This document shows positions 48,713 through 60,425 of a stretch of DNA of 64,000 nt, one piece after another. Position numbers and translations under genes: made by a program. Below the pieces are notes generated by a model. The model was given only the letters and a program-made list of their open reading frames with translations, was not told the DNA's origin and searched no databases. Position 1 is the first letter of the stretch. The number at the start of each line of letters is the position of its first letter. The stretch is from Chamaecrista fasciculata (taxonomy: Eukaryota > Streptophyta > Magnoliopsida > Fabales > Fabaceae): assembly GCA_003254925.1 (NCBI GenBank), contig QANZ01020146.1, positions 174,043-238,042 on the forward strand, read 5' to 3'.

Positions 48713-49666
48713 ATAAAATAAATGACTCATTTCTTGGAATTTATTTGATTTTGTTTATTGATAGTTCAATTGAATAGATAAAATACTTGTTAAAAATAAT
48801 CCGTAACTTTGGATTTACGACATTCGAATTTAAAATGAGATAATAAGATTATATTCAATAGTTTAAGATTAAAAAAAATTATAGAAATATAAATAATTAT
48901 TTTGAAATGAAAAAAAAATGTAAGATCAAAGTGAAATGTAATCTATACATAAAGGATCAAAATGAAATTTTAACCATTAATATTTTATAAATTATTTTAC
49001 GTTACGTCGTCGGTAAACACAAGTTTAGATCCTATTGGTCGCCTTCGGTGCCTTTTTTTTTTTTCTCTTTTATCCAATGGGACCCACATCTTCAGGTCCC
49101 CTTCATACACTTTTTATTTCTATTAATGGAATTGAATAATATAGTCGTATTTCAATTCAAATCTTGTGGTTAGATTTTTTTAAAAATACATGTTATATTT
49201 TAATTAACAAATTGAGTATATTTAAAAGTAAAATCTAACCTAACATAAATTTCTTTAACAAGTAGAATTGTTGAATTGTTATATGAGGAGTTGATTTATG
49301 AAATATAGAATGAAGGAGTCAAAACTTGTGAACATAAAGATGAGGTAAGAGCATAGATAGTGGACAAACCGGCTAGGCCACCCATTAATATTCTTTTGCT
49401 GCTACGTGTTGGGTCCGTGTGTCATTAATTTTTGTTCCTCTTTATTCTTTAATCTTTTAGCATAGTCCTTGTCATATATAATTTGATTTGACGCTAAAAT
49501 ATTTGAGTTCAATTTAATAATCATTTAATTGCTTCAGGAAAGACGCCTATAGACTATAGTCCAATTTTTTATTGTTCAAGTATGGCTTTGTGTTCTATCT
49601 AACTTTTGAGGTTTGATGCATACTGCATACAGCTAAGCCCATATTGGCGACCCAAAACACAAAAAG

Positions 49667-49738
49667 GATAATGGACTTCATCTTCTTTTTGTCTGATAAT
49701 GGACTTCATCAGTTTTTTGGGGTACAATGGACTTCATC
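49667..49738. mobile_element. double micro-insertion at one target (three copies of a duplicated site)
   Basis: gataatggacttcatc occurs at 49667-49682 and 49695-49710, and its last 13 bases again at 49726-49738. The separators are ttctttttgtct (12 bp) and agttttttggggtac (15 bp). This fits two successive insertions into the same site, each creating its own duplication. Confidence 0.6.
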
Positions 49739-50566
49739 TTTAAGATAAAATAAAGGAGTGATTTTTTTTTAGATATACTTCTACTGCAAAATTTTCGCCA
49801 CAAATTAGTAATAAAAAAAAGTTTGCACAGTAGATTTATAAAACTTTGTGTTTTCTATTTTATGTTAAAAACCGTATACAATTTTAATTTAAGTAAAATA
49901 AACAATTAATAAAAATTTTATTTAATTTTAAATACTCTTCTTCATATCTAAAAAAATATAAAATTATTAAATCTTTTTCATCTCAAAATGTTATAACTCT
50001 ATAAAATAAGATTTTAAGAAATACAAATTTTCTTTTGGGTTTTCAAAATTGATTTTTTTAAGCTTATGGTATACTTTATAAATATGACTAACTTTTGGGG
50101 ATAAAAATGATATTTTAACATCACTACTAGCTATTACAAAGTTAAAAATAGGTGAATAAAAAAAAAACGATAGGTCTGATTGAACAATTAGTTGGGAGGC
50201 AATGTAATTTTAATTGCATTGTAGACAAATCTTAAAAATATTTCTGTAAACCTTTCTTAAATCTTAAAGTATTGCCTTGATAAATTTATAAATTAACAGA
50301 GCTATTTAAAAAAAAAAAAAAACAAAATCAATATTCCACACGAAGCAGGCCTCACGTCACCATCAACCTCACAGCACAGTGTTCTGATCTTTCATCTAAT
50401 TGAAGAGTTACAATAAGGAAGAAGGGTACATAGGGTTGTCGGGACCCAATGATTCATATAGATTATATATAGAGGGGGTTAATTATATAAATTTGGCATT
50501 GCTAATTAGATGCCATGCAAGCTAATCGTGTTTAATGGGGTTTAAAACAAATTTAAATTAAATTCA

Positions 50567-51224
50567 GGCAAAAGACCCTTTCGTGCCCCTAACGTTTGGG
50601 TCAGTTTCAGTTATGTCTCTAACGTTTGTTTTGTGTTAGTTATGTCTCCAATGTGAAACATTTGTGTCAATTATACCCTAACTTCAATTTTTTTTTGCCA
50701 AAGTCTTATTTTGGTCTCTCAAGTTTGCTCAAAGTTCCGTTTTGGACCCTCAAGTCTTTGGCGAACTTTCCAGCGAGATACACGGCGGCCCTGACAACTA
50801 CAAAAACTCTTAACCCAAGTTTTTTTTACCTCCTGAGTTCAATGATGACCCCCATTATGCAACAAGATGACTGACAAGCCGCCGAAAAATTACATAATTG
50901 TCAAAAATCATATTTTCGGTCATTTGTTTGCAAAATGAAGGTCACCATTGAACTCAGGAGGTCAAAAAACCTTGAATTAGGAGTTTTCGTAGTCATCGGG
51001 GCTGCGTGTATCTCGCCGGAAAGTTCGCCGGAGACTTGAGGGACCAAAACGGAACTTTGAGCAAACTTGATTGACCATAATAGGACTTTAGCCCAAAACA
51101 AATTGAGGTTACGGTATAATTGACATCAACATTTCACATTGAGGGTATAATTGACACAAAATAAACATTAGGAACGTAACTGAAACTGACCCCAAACGTT
51201 AGGGGCACGAAATAATCTTTTGCC
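50567..51224. mobile_element. Mutator-like fold-back element, 658 bp (same ends as the Pack-MULE)
   Basis: The ends ggcaaaagaccctttcgtgc and their complement at the right are the family of the Pack-MULE at 22361-23969 (cccctaacgtt, gtgaaac). Almost the whole element is inverted arms; an inner pair (ccaaagtcttattttggtc / ataggactttagcc) suggests a nested MITE. The flanks ttaaattca and ttaaattaa match at eight of nine positions. No captured gene was recognised. Confidence 0.7.
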
Positions 51225-52680
51225 TTAAATTAAACTTGTTCATGTATACTGTTGGAAACAATCCAAAAAGGACCATTAATCACATTCATGGGTCATGGAC
51301 TCATGGTGATTGGCGAGCGAGGATCATCAAAATCTTTGATATATGTAATGAATATAAAATTTGGAGAGAATCGCATTTTGAAAGTTAATTAGTTGCTATT
51401 GTTAAAGAATTTAAGGTCTTTATAAAACATTATTTTATACCTAGTAACCTTCTTAATATGACGTTCATTATAATATATCAAATAACTTTCCAAGAAATCA
51501 TCAACTCTTTTTTTTTTCTTCAACTTGTTTTTTTTTTTTGGTATCCAAGGATTACAAAAGATCCTAATTCCTAATCTAATCTAGATGCTAACTTTAGCGT
51601 TTTTAACACACTTTCGTTATTTTTTCTCTTTCTATTTTACTAATAAACACACAAGTACAAGCAATAAAGCAAGCCATCTATTTATCTTTTATTGTGTGTT
51701 TTGATAAGATAAATTTAAAAATAAATAAATATTCTTTTAAATATATTAAAATTATAAAAAAGGTTATTCAATTATTTCTATTTTTAAAAAATTTCTTATA
51801 TAAAACACATAAAATATTTACAAATATAAGATAAATTACATTTTGGTATCCTGAGGTATGGAATAGTTCCACTTTGATATCATATTCTATTCGTCGTTAG
51901 CACTTTGGTATTCAATAACACAAAATTCATCATCTTATTAAACTTAAATTTCACGATTCAACCTTCAAAAAACATGATTCAATATATATTTGAAGGCAGA
52001 AGATTTCGTATTTTTTTAGATTGAATCGTAAAATCTGAGTTTATCAAGGTGGATTTTGTGTTTTTTACCATGTATGTTCTTTTTTCTGTCAAAAGATAAT
52101 GAATAAAGAGTTTTGGATATCGAAGTACGATGAATAGAACAAAATACTAAAATGTCCCTTTTAAAAAAAGATAATACCAAAGTGAAACCGATTCACACTT
52201 CAAGATACCAAAATACAATTTACTAGTGATGGTGCATTCTTTATATTTTAAAAGAAGATCATAAAATATGGATTATATACATTTATTATTTTATAAGACC
52301 TAAATTTCTTCTTTATCTATTTTTAATATATAAAAAATACACCATCCCTCAGGGCTCAGGCTGCTGAGGTTTTTTTTTTTACCCTTACCTTATTATTACT
52401 ACTTGGAGTAAAAAAGAATGTTCCATCCGCACTTGTACTTGCTTGTAGGGATTAATTTGACCACAGTTTTCAATTCCTCACTTGTTTTTATTATTAATTA
52501 CCTCATTATTATTTTTATTTTAAGAAGAAAAAAAACTAACTTCAAATTGATACACCTAATTAACCATGTAAGACATACCGATAGGGAAAGAAAGAAAAAT
52601 CAGGAAACAAAGACGTGAACGGAGTGTTTACTAGAAGCAAAGGTCACGTTGATAATAATACAAAAAGTGGTTGTTATATA
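51225..52680. other. intergenic, no gene
   Basis: It contains only a diverged TIR element (51830-52223) and AT-rich DNA. Confidence 0.5.
51830..52223. mobile_element. diverged TIR element related to 10542-10878
   Basis: gataaattacattttggta at the left and taccaaaatacaatttac at the right are inverse. Internal phrases (ccactttgatatc, gataccaaagtgaaacc) follow the 10542 family. No matching flanking duplication, so it is old or its ends are misplaced. Confidence 0.5.
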
Positions 52681-52860
52681 TCTTATATTATATGGCTCCA
52701 CCCTTTTTTGGTAGTCCATGTTTAAAACTATAGCCTATGAAATTAAAAATAAGAGAAAATTTACTATTTGGTCTCTCTTTCTTTACTAAATTAACAATTT
52801 AGTCCCTTATTTATTTTACATACATATTTGCGTGCCCGTTAGGGCACGCAAAGCCCCTAG
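52681..52860 (+). mobile_element. small non-autonomous Helitron, 180 bp
   Basis: It starts TCTTATATTATATGGCTCC after an A and ends with a perfect hairpin (cgtgccc-gtta-gggcacg), then caaagcccCTAG before a T. It is the second copy of the element at 6291-6473. An undetermined base (n) follows at 52862. Confidence 0.88.
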
Positions 52861-53097
52861 TNTAGAAATATATACCGTTCATGTTATTACCAATATTTAA
52901 AGGTTTTGGCCCAAATATATATACATAATTAAAGGTGAATATAGGAGGATGAAAACAATACTATATAACAATGATAGCAACAAAGATGATTATGAATGAC
53001 AACAACGTATATAGAAAGTAACAGATCAATTAAAGTTAGAATCTTTCAGAGGAAAAAAGAAAAGGAAAAAGGTGGATTTTCCCCCATGTAATTAACT

Positions 53098-53137
53098 AAA
53101 AAGATGTACCCTTTCTACGAAAAAAAAAAGATGTACC
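53098..53137. mobile_element. micro-insertion: 14 bp with 13-bp target duplication
   Basis: aaaaagatgtacc is present at 53098-53110 and 53125-53137, separated by ctttctacgaaaaa. The boundary is fuzzy because both repeat and insert contain A-runs. Confidence 0.5.
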
Positions 53138-53235
53138 TTCCATAAAAATAAAAGGTATACCTAGCATTCTCCCCCTATATACCAAATTGGAAAAAAAAAA
53201 GAATAAATCTGTAAAGATATATATATATATATATA

Positions 53236-53593
53236 CTAGCGGCTTGGCGTGTCCGTTAGGGCACGCCAATATGCATGTAACGTTTGAATTGATTTTTATA
53301 TTGATAAAAGAGTAAGTTTGGGACCAATTTAAGAAATTATAAAAATATGTAAGACTCATCTAAAATAAATAAAATATTTAGGACTAATTTGAAATTACCT
53401 CATATGGGGAGAGTGAGTGGGGAGAGAGAGTGGTGGCATTTTTTAATTTTTAATTGTTTTTTGCATTTTTTTAATTCATTTATTTTTTTAAAAAAGCGGG
53501 GAGAGAGAGTGGTGATTTTTTTTCTTTTTTAATTTTTTAATTCACTATTTTTGACCAACCATAAAGGAGTTTAGCCATATAATATAGTATAGA
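53236..53593 (-). mobile_element. small non-autonomous Helitron, 358 bp
   Basis: On the minus strand it starts TCTATACTATATTATATGGC after an A and ends with a hairpin (ggcgtgccc-taac-ggacacgcc, one mismatch), then aagccgCTAG before a T. The 5' end resembles that of the 52681 element. A GATATA microsatellite at its 5' edge (about 53590-53625) leaves the start uncertain by one repeat unit. Confidence 0.8.
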
Positions 53594-53625
53594 TATAGAT
53601 ATAGATATAGATAGATATAGATATA

Positions 53626-54166
53626 CCAAAATAAAAATATAAAACATTATATATATCACTTTAATTTGAATTAAAAAAACATAGTTTTTCATAGCAAATA
53701 AATTGTTTATACTTGTTGTTTTCCATTAGGTGAAGTGCTTACATTTAATGTTGGACATGCCTTGAACATGATTATTTCTCATAGAAGATACTTGTAAGAA
53801 ACTAAAAAAAGTGAGATTTAATTTTATTTTTTATTGAACTAATTTTATTCTTTACGTTTTTAAAATAAATAATGTCCTATAATTAAAATTTTTATAAAAG
53901 TATATAAAATTTTTATTTTTGACATTTTAAAAATACAAATTATATTTTTATTATTATTTCACATAGTATTGATATTTTAATATAAAATTTATTTTATGAA
54001 AATTAATGTTTAGAACATATAAATGTGATTTTTTTAAATATTATTATTTTTTTATAAATAAAATTGTCAAGTTTCATTTAAAGAGTTTATATAATATTGA
54101 TATTAAAATAAAATTGAGTCATTCTAAAAACATAAACGATGAAATTGCTTCAAGTAATACATAAAA
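53626..54166. other. intergenic, no gene
   Basis: Very AT-rich DNA without recognisable exon or repeat structure. Confidence 0.5.
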
Positions 54167-54371
54167 GAGTAAACTAACAATTTAATCTTTAAAAGATCAC
54201 CGAGCTGACAACTCGGTCCCTAAAAAATTAAATCGCTATACTATTTAGTCTATAAAAGGATAAAAAATTATATCACTTTGATCATTCAGAGATTAAATTT
54301 TATATTTCAATTTTTCAGGAATTGAGTTGTCAACTCAGTGATCTTTTAGAAACTAAATTATTAGTTTACTC
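54167..54371. mobile_element. Mutator-like MITE, 205 bp
   Basis: gagtaaactaacaatttaat at the left and its complement at the right continue as inverted arms of about 56 bp (including accgagctgacaactcgg-type sequence). The flanking tacataaaa is exact at 54158-54166 and 54372-54380. Similar gagtaaactagc ends lie inside the Pack-MULE arms (22619, 23713). Confidence 0.82.
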
Positions 54372-54915
54372 TACATAAAATGTGAAATTTAAAATGTGAC
54401 TTAAAAAGTAAAGGATCAAAAAGTACTTTTGTCCAGTATATATATTCTCTTTTTTAATAAACTGCTTGTGAGTTATGACAACTTTCTCAAATATATATGG
54501 TATATGCTTTAAATTATTAAATAACCATCATTGGACCAGACTCACAAAGATATTATGTTAAGTAGGCACATAAAATGTGTTCTTATAACTGAAATTAAAA
54601 TTAGGCTGCATGTAAATACTATTATCTGTACTAATATTGAACATTTGAATTTTGAACAAAAGGATAATTTGTTTATAAAACAAATTTATACTATTAATTT
54701 TGATCAATAATGCTCCTACATCTTTGATCACATGTAAAACATCTTATCTATTTTCCGCTTAAAACTCTGATAAATACGTATTACGTGCTATGTATGAGAA
54801 TTTTCTATCCAAGACTTATAGCTAAGGCCGAAGTTTCTTGCACTTAGTTGGCAGATTTTTTTGTTAATTTGGCGAAAATATATCAATAATTGTTAGGGTT
54901 TTAGTCTTTTAGATG

Positions 54916-54966
54916 AAAAGGTTTGATGCATGAATTCACCCAAAAAAAAAAAAGGTTTGATGCATG
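54916..54966. mobile_element. micro-insertion: 17 bp with 17-bp target duplication
   Basis: aaaaggtttgatgcatg is identical at 54916-54932 and 54950-54966. The insert aattcacccaaaaaaaa has a short end plus A-tail on the plus strand. Confidence 0.7.
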
Positions 54967-54994
54967 GGAGTTTTTTTTTTCTTTTCCTTTTTTT

Positions 54995-55708
54995 GCTAAA
55001 GTGTAATTTTGGTCCAATATATGTCTAAAAATTTCACTCTTTAATCCCAACGAATGAATATGATTCTATTTATTTTGTTTCAAGTTCGAATGTGGTAAGT
55101 CTCAAGCTATGTGTTAGTTATGACGAGTATTTTCTTTTTTTAATTGAGACTATTAACAAATAAGGTTAAATTGAGTTTCAAAAGTAAATCATTTGTTTCA
55201 CTGTCAAATGAGCAAAGTTTGTCGTATTTCTCTCGTTTTAAGCCTGATGATGATGAGTTAAGAGTTATGTGTTATTTTTAACAAATCTTTTTTTTTTTCC
55301 TAATTGGGATAGTCAACATATGAGATTAAATTGGGCTGAAAGTGGTTCTAAAACCAAAAAAAAATATGAAAAATTAGAATTTTGCTTTCACATTCGATTT
55401 TATCTCTTTTGTTGATTTGTTGATAGTCTCAACTAGCGAGAAAAAAAACTTGTTAGGAGTAACCAATAAATATGAACTCATTGTAATCGAACTTGAAATG
55501 AGAGAAATACAATCAACTTTGCTCGTTTGATGACCCACTTTTAGAGTCTAATTTAACTTTCTTTGTTGACGACCCTAACTAGAGAAAGAAAAAATCGGTC
55601 AAAAGTAACATATTACTCGAGACTCATCGCGTTCGAATTTAAAACAAGAAATATATGACTACATTTTGTCATTATGAAATGAGTGAAACTAAAAATGCAT
55701 TTTACTTT
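54995..55708. mobile_element. diverged Mutator-like TIR element
   Basis: The left end (ttgctaaagtgtaattttgg) and right end (actaaaaatgcattttact) are weak inverse copies. The interior repeats the degenerate units of the 9613/12590 family (gtttcaagttcgaatg, ttgttgacgaccctaact). The SINE at 55709 is inserted into its right end. Confidence 0.5.
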
Positions 55709-55882
55709 GGTGTAGCGATTTGGCGAATTACATCCTAAGGGGAGGATTCAAGTTTGATTCCTAGAGTCGATATTGTTGGGAGGGCTCTGACCGTTTTGTC
55801 TCTGATGTCCGAATGAAATCAGTCTTCGTCTAGACTGCCACAGATAGGCGAGGAATAGGAATACCCATAGCTAAATAAAAAA
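55709..55882 (+). mobile_element. complete tRNA-derived SINE, 174 bp, upstream of SMO1
   Basis: aaaaatgcattttacttt (55691-55708) and aaaaatgcactttacttt (55883-55900) form an 18-bp target duplication with one difference. The body starts ggtgtagcgatttggcgaa (box A-like), has agtttgattcc (box B-like) about 35 bp on, and ends in an A-tract. A truncated relative is at 14438-14548. Confidence 0.78.
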
Positions 55883-55914
55883 AAAAATGCACTTTACTTT
55901 TTTGTTTTTCATGT

Positions 55915-55930
55915 CATAAATATATATTTT
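55915..55930 (+). promoter_or_regulatory. TATA-like motif of the SMO1 gene
   Basis: cataaatatatatttt lies about 200 bp upstream of the start codon, followed by a leader with CATCAT and CA microsatellites. It is the only TATA-like motif between the SINE and the start codon, and it starts about 30 bp after the SINE body ends. Confidence 0.4.
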
Positions 55931-56129
55931 GGGAGGTATTTTGTAGAGGAGGAGAAACGGTGCATTTGAAAATTCCCGCAAATATACGATTGTACAGAAC
56001 AAACATCCAGCGAAGCAATCATCAATTCATCATCATCAATTCATCATCATCATATCATATATTGCATTTGCCCCACACACACACACTCTCTGTTTTAGGG
56101 TTCCGGCGACCATCTTCATTTCATCATCG

Positions 56130-58932
56130 ATGCTTCCTTACCACTCTCTCCTGCAAGCTCAGGCCTCTCTCGGCCGAAATCTCACCTTCGCTGAAACTCT
56201 CTGGTTCGATTACTCCGCCACCAAGTCCGATTACTTCCTTTATTGCCACAACATTCTCTTCCTCTTCCTCATTTTCTCCCTCGTCCCTCTCCCTCTCGTC
56301 CTCTTCGAAACCAACCGTCTTTTCTCCTTAGACAAGTACAAGATTCAACCTAAGGTTCGCCTCTCCTTCCACGAAATCCTCCGTTGCTATAAGGATGTCA
56401 TGCGCATGTTCTTTCTCGTCGTCGGACCTCTCCAGCTCGTTTCATATCCCGCCGTCAAGGTCAGCTTCCTACTGCTTTAATTTTTCCAGATTTACTTTTT
56501 AAATTTTAATATCTCGTGATTCGCTTGGCATCTGCAATCTAAACGAGATCTGATTGGGCTTCCATTCCGCATTTTTTATAATCATGCAATCAGTAAAGTC
56601 GGTTTCGAGTTCACCTAAATTCCTTCCTCATATTGGGATTTTAATCACATTATAATTTGTTCCTTTATTTACTATCAGATGGTTGGAATCCGGACGGGGT
56701 TGCCATTGCCATCAGGGTGGGAAATTTTTTTACAACTGGTGGTGTATTTTATGGTCGAGGATTATACAAATTACTGGATCCATAGGTTTCTGCATAATAA
56801 GTGGGGGTATGAGAAGATTCATAGAGTTCACCATGAATATCCAGCTCCAATTGGATTCGCGGCACCCTACGCTCATTGGGCAGAGATATTGATCCTTGGA
56901 ATTCCTTCTTTTCTTGGGCCAGCAATGGTTCCTGGGCACATGATTACTTTTTGGTTGTGGATAGCATTACGGCAGATTGAGGCGATTGATACGCACAAAG
57001 GGTAATGCATGCTACCTTCACTTTCTGTTGTCTTTTTCTGCTTTACTTGATTTCCCCCTTTTCTTTTTCATCTCTTTCTTTTCACTATAAAATGCTGTGT
57101 AAAGTACTTTAGATTTGAAGGATCTAAAATAGTGGCTTGCTTTTTCTGATGGGGCCTCGGATCAGTTTGGTACCTTTTTTCCTTTACTGTTTTCTGTCCG
57201 CTTTGTTGTATTGTTGTGATTTTGTTTTTCGGTAAGATTCTGGGGAAGCTTAAATTAGAAGTTAGTAGAATTTCCTAATTTCTATTAATGAAATGGTTGT
57301 CAAGTATTATACTGGTAAAGACTGGAACCCGTTTTGTTATGGTGACGTAGATCAATCATGGATCTAGAAGGAAAAAAAACTATTTTAATGTGACTTTTGA
57401 AACCGAAAGTGGAGGCTGATGGATCTTGATCACATGAAGCTCATCTGTCTCCTCATTCTACCACTTTGCTCTTGGAGCTGGGCAAGAACATCACACGAAA
57501 TTGTCAAAATGTATATTTTTCATATAATGGCTCTGTTATGATTTATTATGTCTTTTTTATATATTTTTTCTTGAATTAAAATTTATGTCTATTAGTAGCA
57601 GAATGAATGGGAAGTTCTGGATTACTTCTTGGATTTATTATCAAGTGTAACTGGCAAACTATCCTATAGGACTAAATTTGAATGTTTGGTTTGTCAGCTT
57701 AAACTCATACTCTGCTCAGCTTTACCATATATATGTTGCAATTTAGTTCCATATCACCGTCATCAACAATTCCCTAACCAGTTCATTACTATGAGGAGAG
57801 CTGAGATATAATAGTGATGATAAGTTGATAACTTGGTTGAAACATAGCAATTTGCTTGCAAGTTTCCACTTCCAATATACTAGCAATCTGGTCAGAAGGT
57901 TTAGGAGGAACTCTGTCGTCTTGCATCATATTCCTTTTGTTTTGAATAAGAGTTAATATTTTATAGCAAGTCTGAGGTTTGGTACTGAAGTGGAAACTTG
58001 CTTTATGGACTTGTGGGACCTGTGCAGTTTATCAGGATGAGAAATTCTTTTAAGGAACCTATCAGAGGGTAAAATTTGCGTGCTGAAATTAGTCTGGATA
58101 ACCAGCAGTCAAATTGTATTCAATGGAACTAATTTGTCTAGGACAAACCTTAATAAATGGCACAACGGCAGTTGTCATACATGTTAAACCCTAAACATAA
58201 CCAGAAGAGATACACCTTGGGTGGGTTTTTCTGTGCCCTTCATAAACGGCACAACGCCTCAACGGCATAACTCATCTGTTCAACTCATTATTCGTCTCTA
58301 GTTTCTGCTTCACAATTTTGGTTTACGACCATCTTTAATTGTTGCTTACTTATTAGGTACGACTTTCCCTGGAGTCCCACGAAATATATTCCCTTTTATG
58401 GTGGCGCAGATCATCATGATTACCATCATTATGTTGGAGGACAAAGCCATAGTAACTTCGCATCAACTTTCACTTACTGTGATTACATCTATGGAACAGA
58501 CAAGGTTAATACCCGGATTCTGGAATTCTTTGCTATATATAAAACAGCATAATTGCTTCAACATATAAATTGTAAATTATTTATTTTACAATAATTTTTC
58601 TCTTTATTTAACAGGGTTATAGGTTCCAGAAGAAAATGAATCAAAAGGTAAATTCATTATGCTTCGTCATTTTTTCTTTTAGAAATTTGATTTCATCCTG
58701 TGGCTTCTCAGTTAGCTTAAAAATATTTTAATAACCCAAAATTTGTAGACACCTTTCTTTTTTACCTTCTAGCTTTACATGTACTACATATAACATGATT
58801 CTGCAATGGTTGATTTCTCCTTTTTTTTCTTTTTGGTTTGATCTCCTCTAATTACTCCTTGGCGACTTGACTTAGTTGATGGAGTTGAGAAATGGCGTTG
58901 AGCAGAATGGAGGGTCCTACAAGTATGACTAA
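56130..58932 (+). CDS. sterol C-4 methyl oxidase, SMO1 type, 296 aa, five exons
   Basis: Exons 56130-56459, 56679-57001, 58357-58504, 58615-58647 and 58876-58932, all GT..AG and in frame. The enzyme oxidises the 4-alpha methyl group of 4,4-dimethyl sterols (24-methylenecycloartanol in plants) in the ER membrane, using iron, O2 and reductant from cytochrome b5. Residues about 40-65 ([20 protein letters not shown]) and about 95-105 are membrane segments. The three fatty-acid-hydroxylase His boxes are intact: HRFLH (145-149), HRVHH (158-162) and HDYHH (238-242). Features such as [25 protein letters not shown] and [17 protein letters not shown] follow Arabidopsis SMO1, not SMO2, and the length agrees with about 298 aa. 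The end GGSYKYD matches the SMO1 C-terminus and supports the small last exon. Intron 2 is 1.36 kb. Confidence 0.94.
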
Positions 58933-59708
58933 CTGTAAGAGGGCAAGCAGCATTTTGGGTTTCGGAGTGTTTCAAACCATTGGTGACTTTGGTACCCTCT
59001 TATTTCGTGTAGACATATCACTGCTAGTGAGGTGTCTATGGAGATTAGAATGGAGCTTTACAAATTGTAATTTCATGTTAGCAAAGCAAAAGGAGGAGTT
59101 TCCATTTGTCGACGAGTTTCAGAGTTCAAACTTTTGTTTTTGCATCCAAATCTTGGGGGTTGTTGATTCTGAAATGGGAAAAGGATTCCTCCTCTAGTAA
59201 TTATTCAAATTAGATATGGATTAAGTGTCACTAGCCTTATTAAATGGACATGCGTAGAACATGTGAACGTCCGTATGCGGTATATGAAATGACTAGTTTC
59301 TCAGAAGAAAAGCTACATTATCTAGAATTAGTGAATAACACTATCATAGTGGGGATGATGGAGTAAGGATCAAGACAATGTAGTGGATAAAGCTTGGCAT
59401 CAATGATCACATAAAAGCTTGTCATATCACTGAATGTATGGTACTTGAACAAAATATGGAAATTGATAGCTTGCGTCAGTTAGCTTAAAGTGGTCTTTAT
59501 TTTATAACAAGTTTCTCTGTTCTTCAATTTAATTTCTTGATGATACAAGTAGTTCACTAGTATTTTGGAGTAGATTCTTTTTTGTGAGAAATTTGAAGTA
59601 GATTTAGTATATATACTTTGTTTGTTCATTTTTTTTTTTTTGTTTTCTTTGGTCAAACCTTGTTTAGTATTTACTAATCCCTAACCGTTTTCAGTGACCA
59701 AAACTTTG

Positions 59709-59767
59709 TGGGCCAAGTCCGTTAAGGCCCATTAACTCATGGGCTCTATGATACATTTTAGGCCCAC
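59709..59767. promoter_or_regulatory. cluster of GGCCCA/TGGGCC (site II-like) motifs
   Basis: TGGGCC at 59709-59714, AGGCCCA at 59725-59731 and AGGCCCA at 59760-59766 fall within 60 bp. Such TCP-bound motifs usually mark promoters of growth or organelle-related genes, but no gene was found next to it, so chance or a lost gene is possible. Confidence 0.3.
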
Positions 59768-60375
59768 AACGCCTATGGTTCTGGGCTTCTGGGCTTCTGG
59801 CCTTGTCGTTAAGGGTATTCACATCTTTGTGCATTAACTGCTACAAATTTCTCTTCACATGGTCTTGTATCTCCTTAGCCCATTCATTCTTGGATTTGAT
59901 TTTTCTGCTAAGACTTAATAGACCCATTAATAATAGAACATTGTGGAATGAGGATAGCCAATTAATTTCTTTTCCCTGTTGTTTAAAGGATAACCATCTC
60001 TGAATTCTGAGCTTTGTTTGCTTGTGTTTAAAATTGAAATTTTGGTGGTAAATGGTGATCATCTCTTAATGGAATGAGAAACAGCAGAATGTGAATGTGA
60101 TTATGTGACGCAAGGCAATGATATGGTTTATGTGGGCAACTCTAACTAACCAAAATGCTAGTTTCATGTTGAAAATGCATGATTGGCCCATACTTTTCTC
60201 TTTTTCCAAACCACTTTTAATAAAGCAGCAGAATTGCAAATGACCTTTCTTACACTTTCTGGCATTCTTTTCCAAAGCATCATTACAATGAATTATCATC
60301 AACTTCTCAATCTTTGCCGTACACGTGGTAACCATCACTTATTACTTATCAATCATACAACCCTACCCAGATAAC

Positions 60376-60425
60376 ATACATATCATGAATCTTTTTTTTT
60401 TGGCCGAAATACATATCATGAATCT
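60376..60425. mobile_element. micro-insertion: 16 bp with 17-bp target duplication
   Basis: atacatatcatgaatct is identical at 60376-60392 and 60409-60425. The insert is a T-run followed by ggccgaa, that is TTCGGCC plus an A-tail on the minus strand, close to the TCAGGCC inserts at 29549 and 31628. Confidence 0.75.

Larger units (their letters stand above)
48094..50566. other. intergenic, no gene
   Basis: AT-rich. It contains a hAT-like remnant (48550-48712), a degenerate TIR remnant near 48830-48980 (ataaaggatcaaaatgaaat) and the triple micro-insertion at 49667-49738. No exon seen. Confidence 0.5.

Noticed and set aside
52862..52862. Ambiguous base n next to the Helitron end
   Set aside because: A single sequencing ambiguity, not a gap or biological feature; the A-T flanks of the Helitron are still readable.
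56683..56939. Alternative frames across SMO1 exon 2 on both strands
   Set aside because: They overlap the exon that carries two intact His boxes in the other frame, and have no family features.
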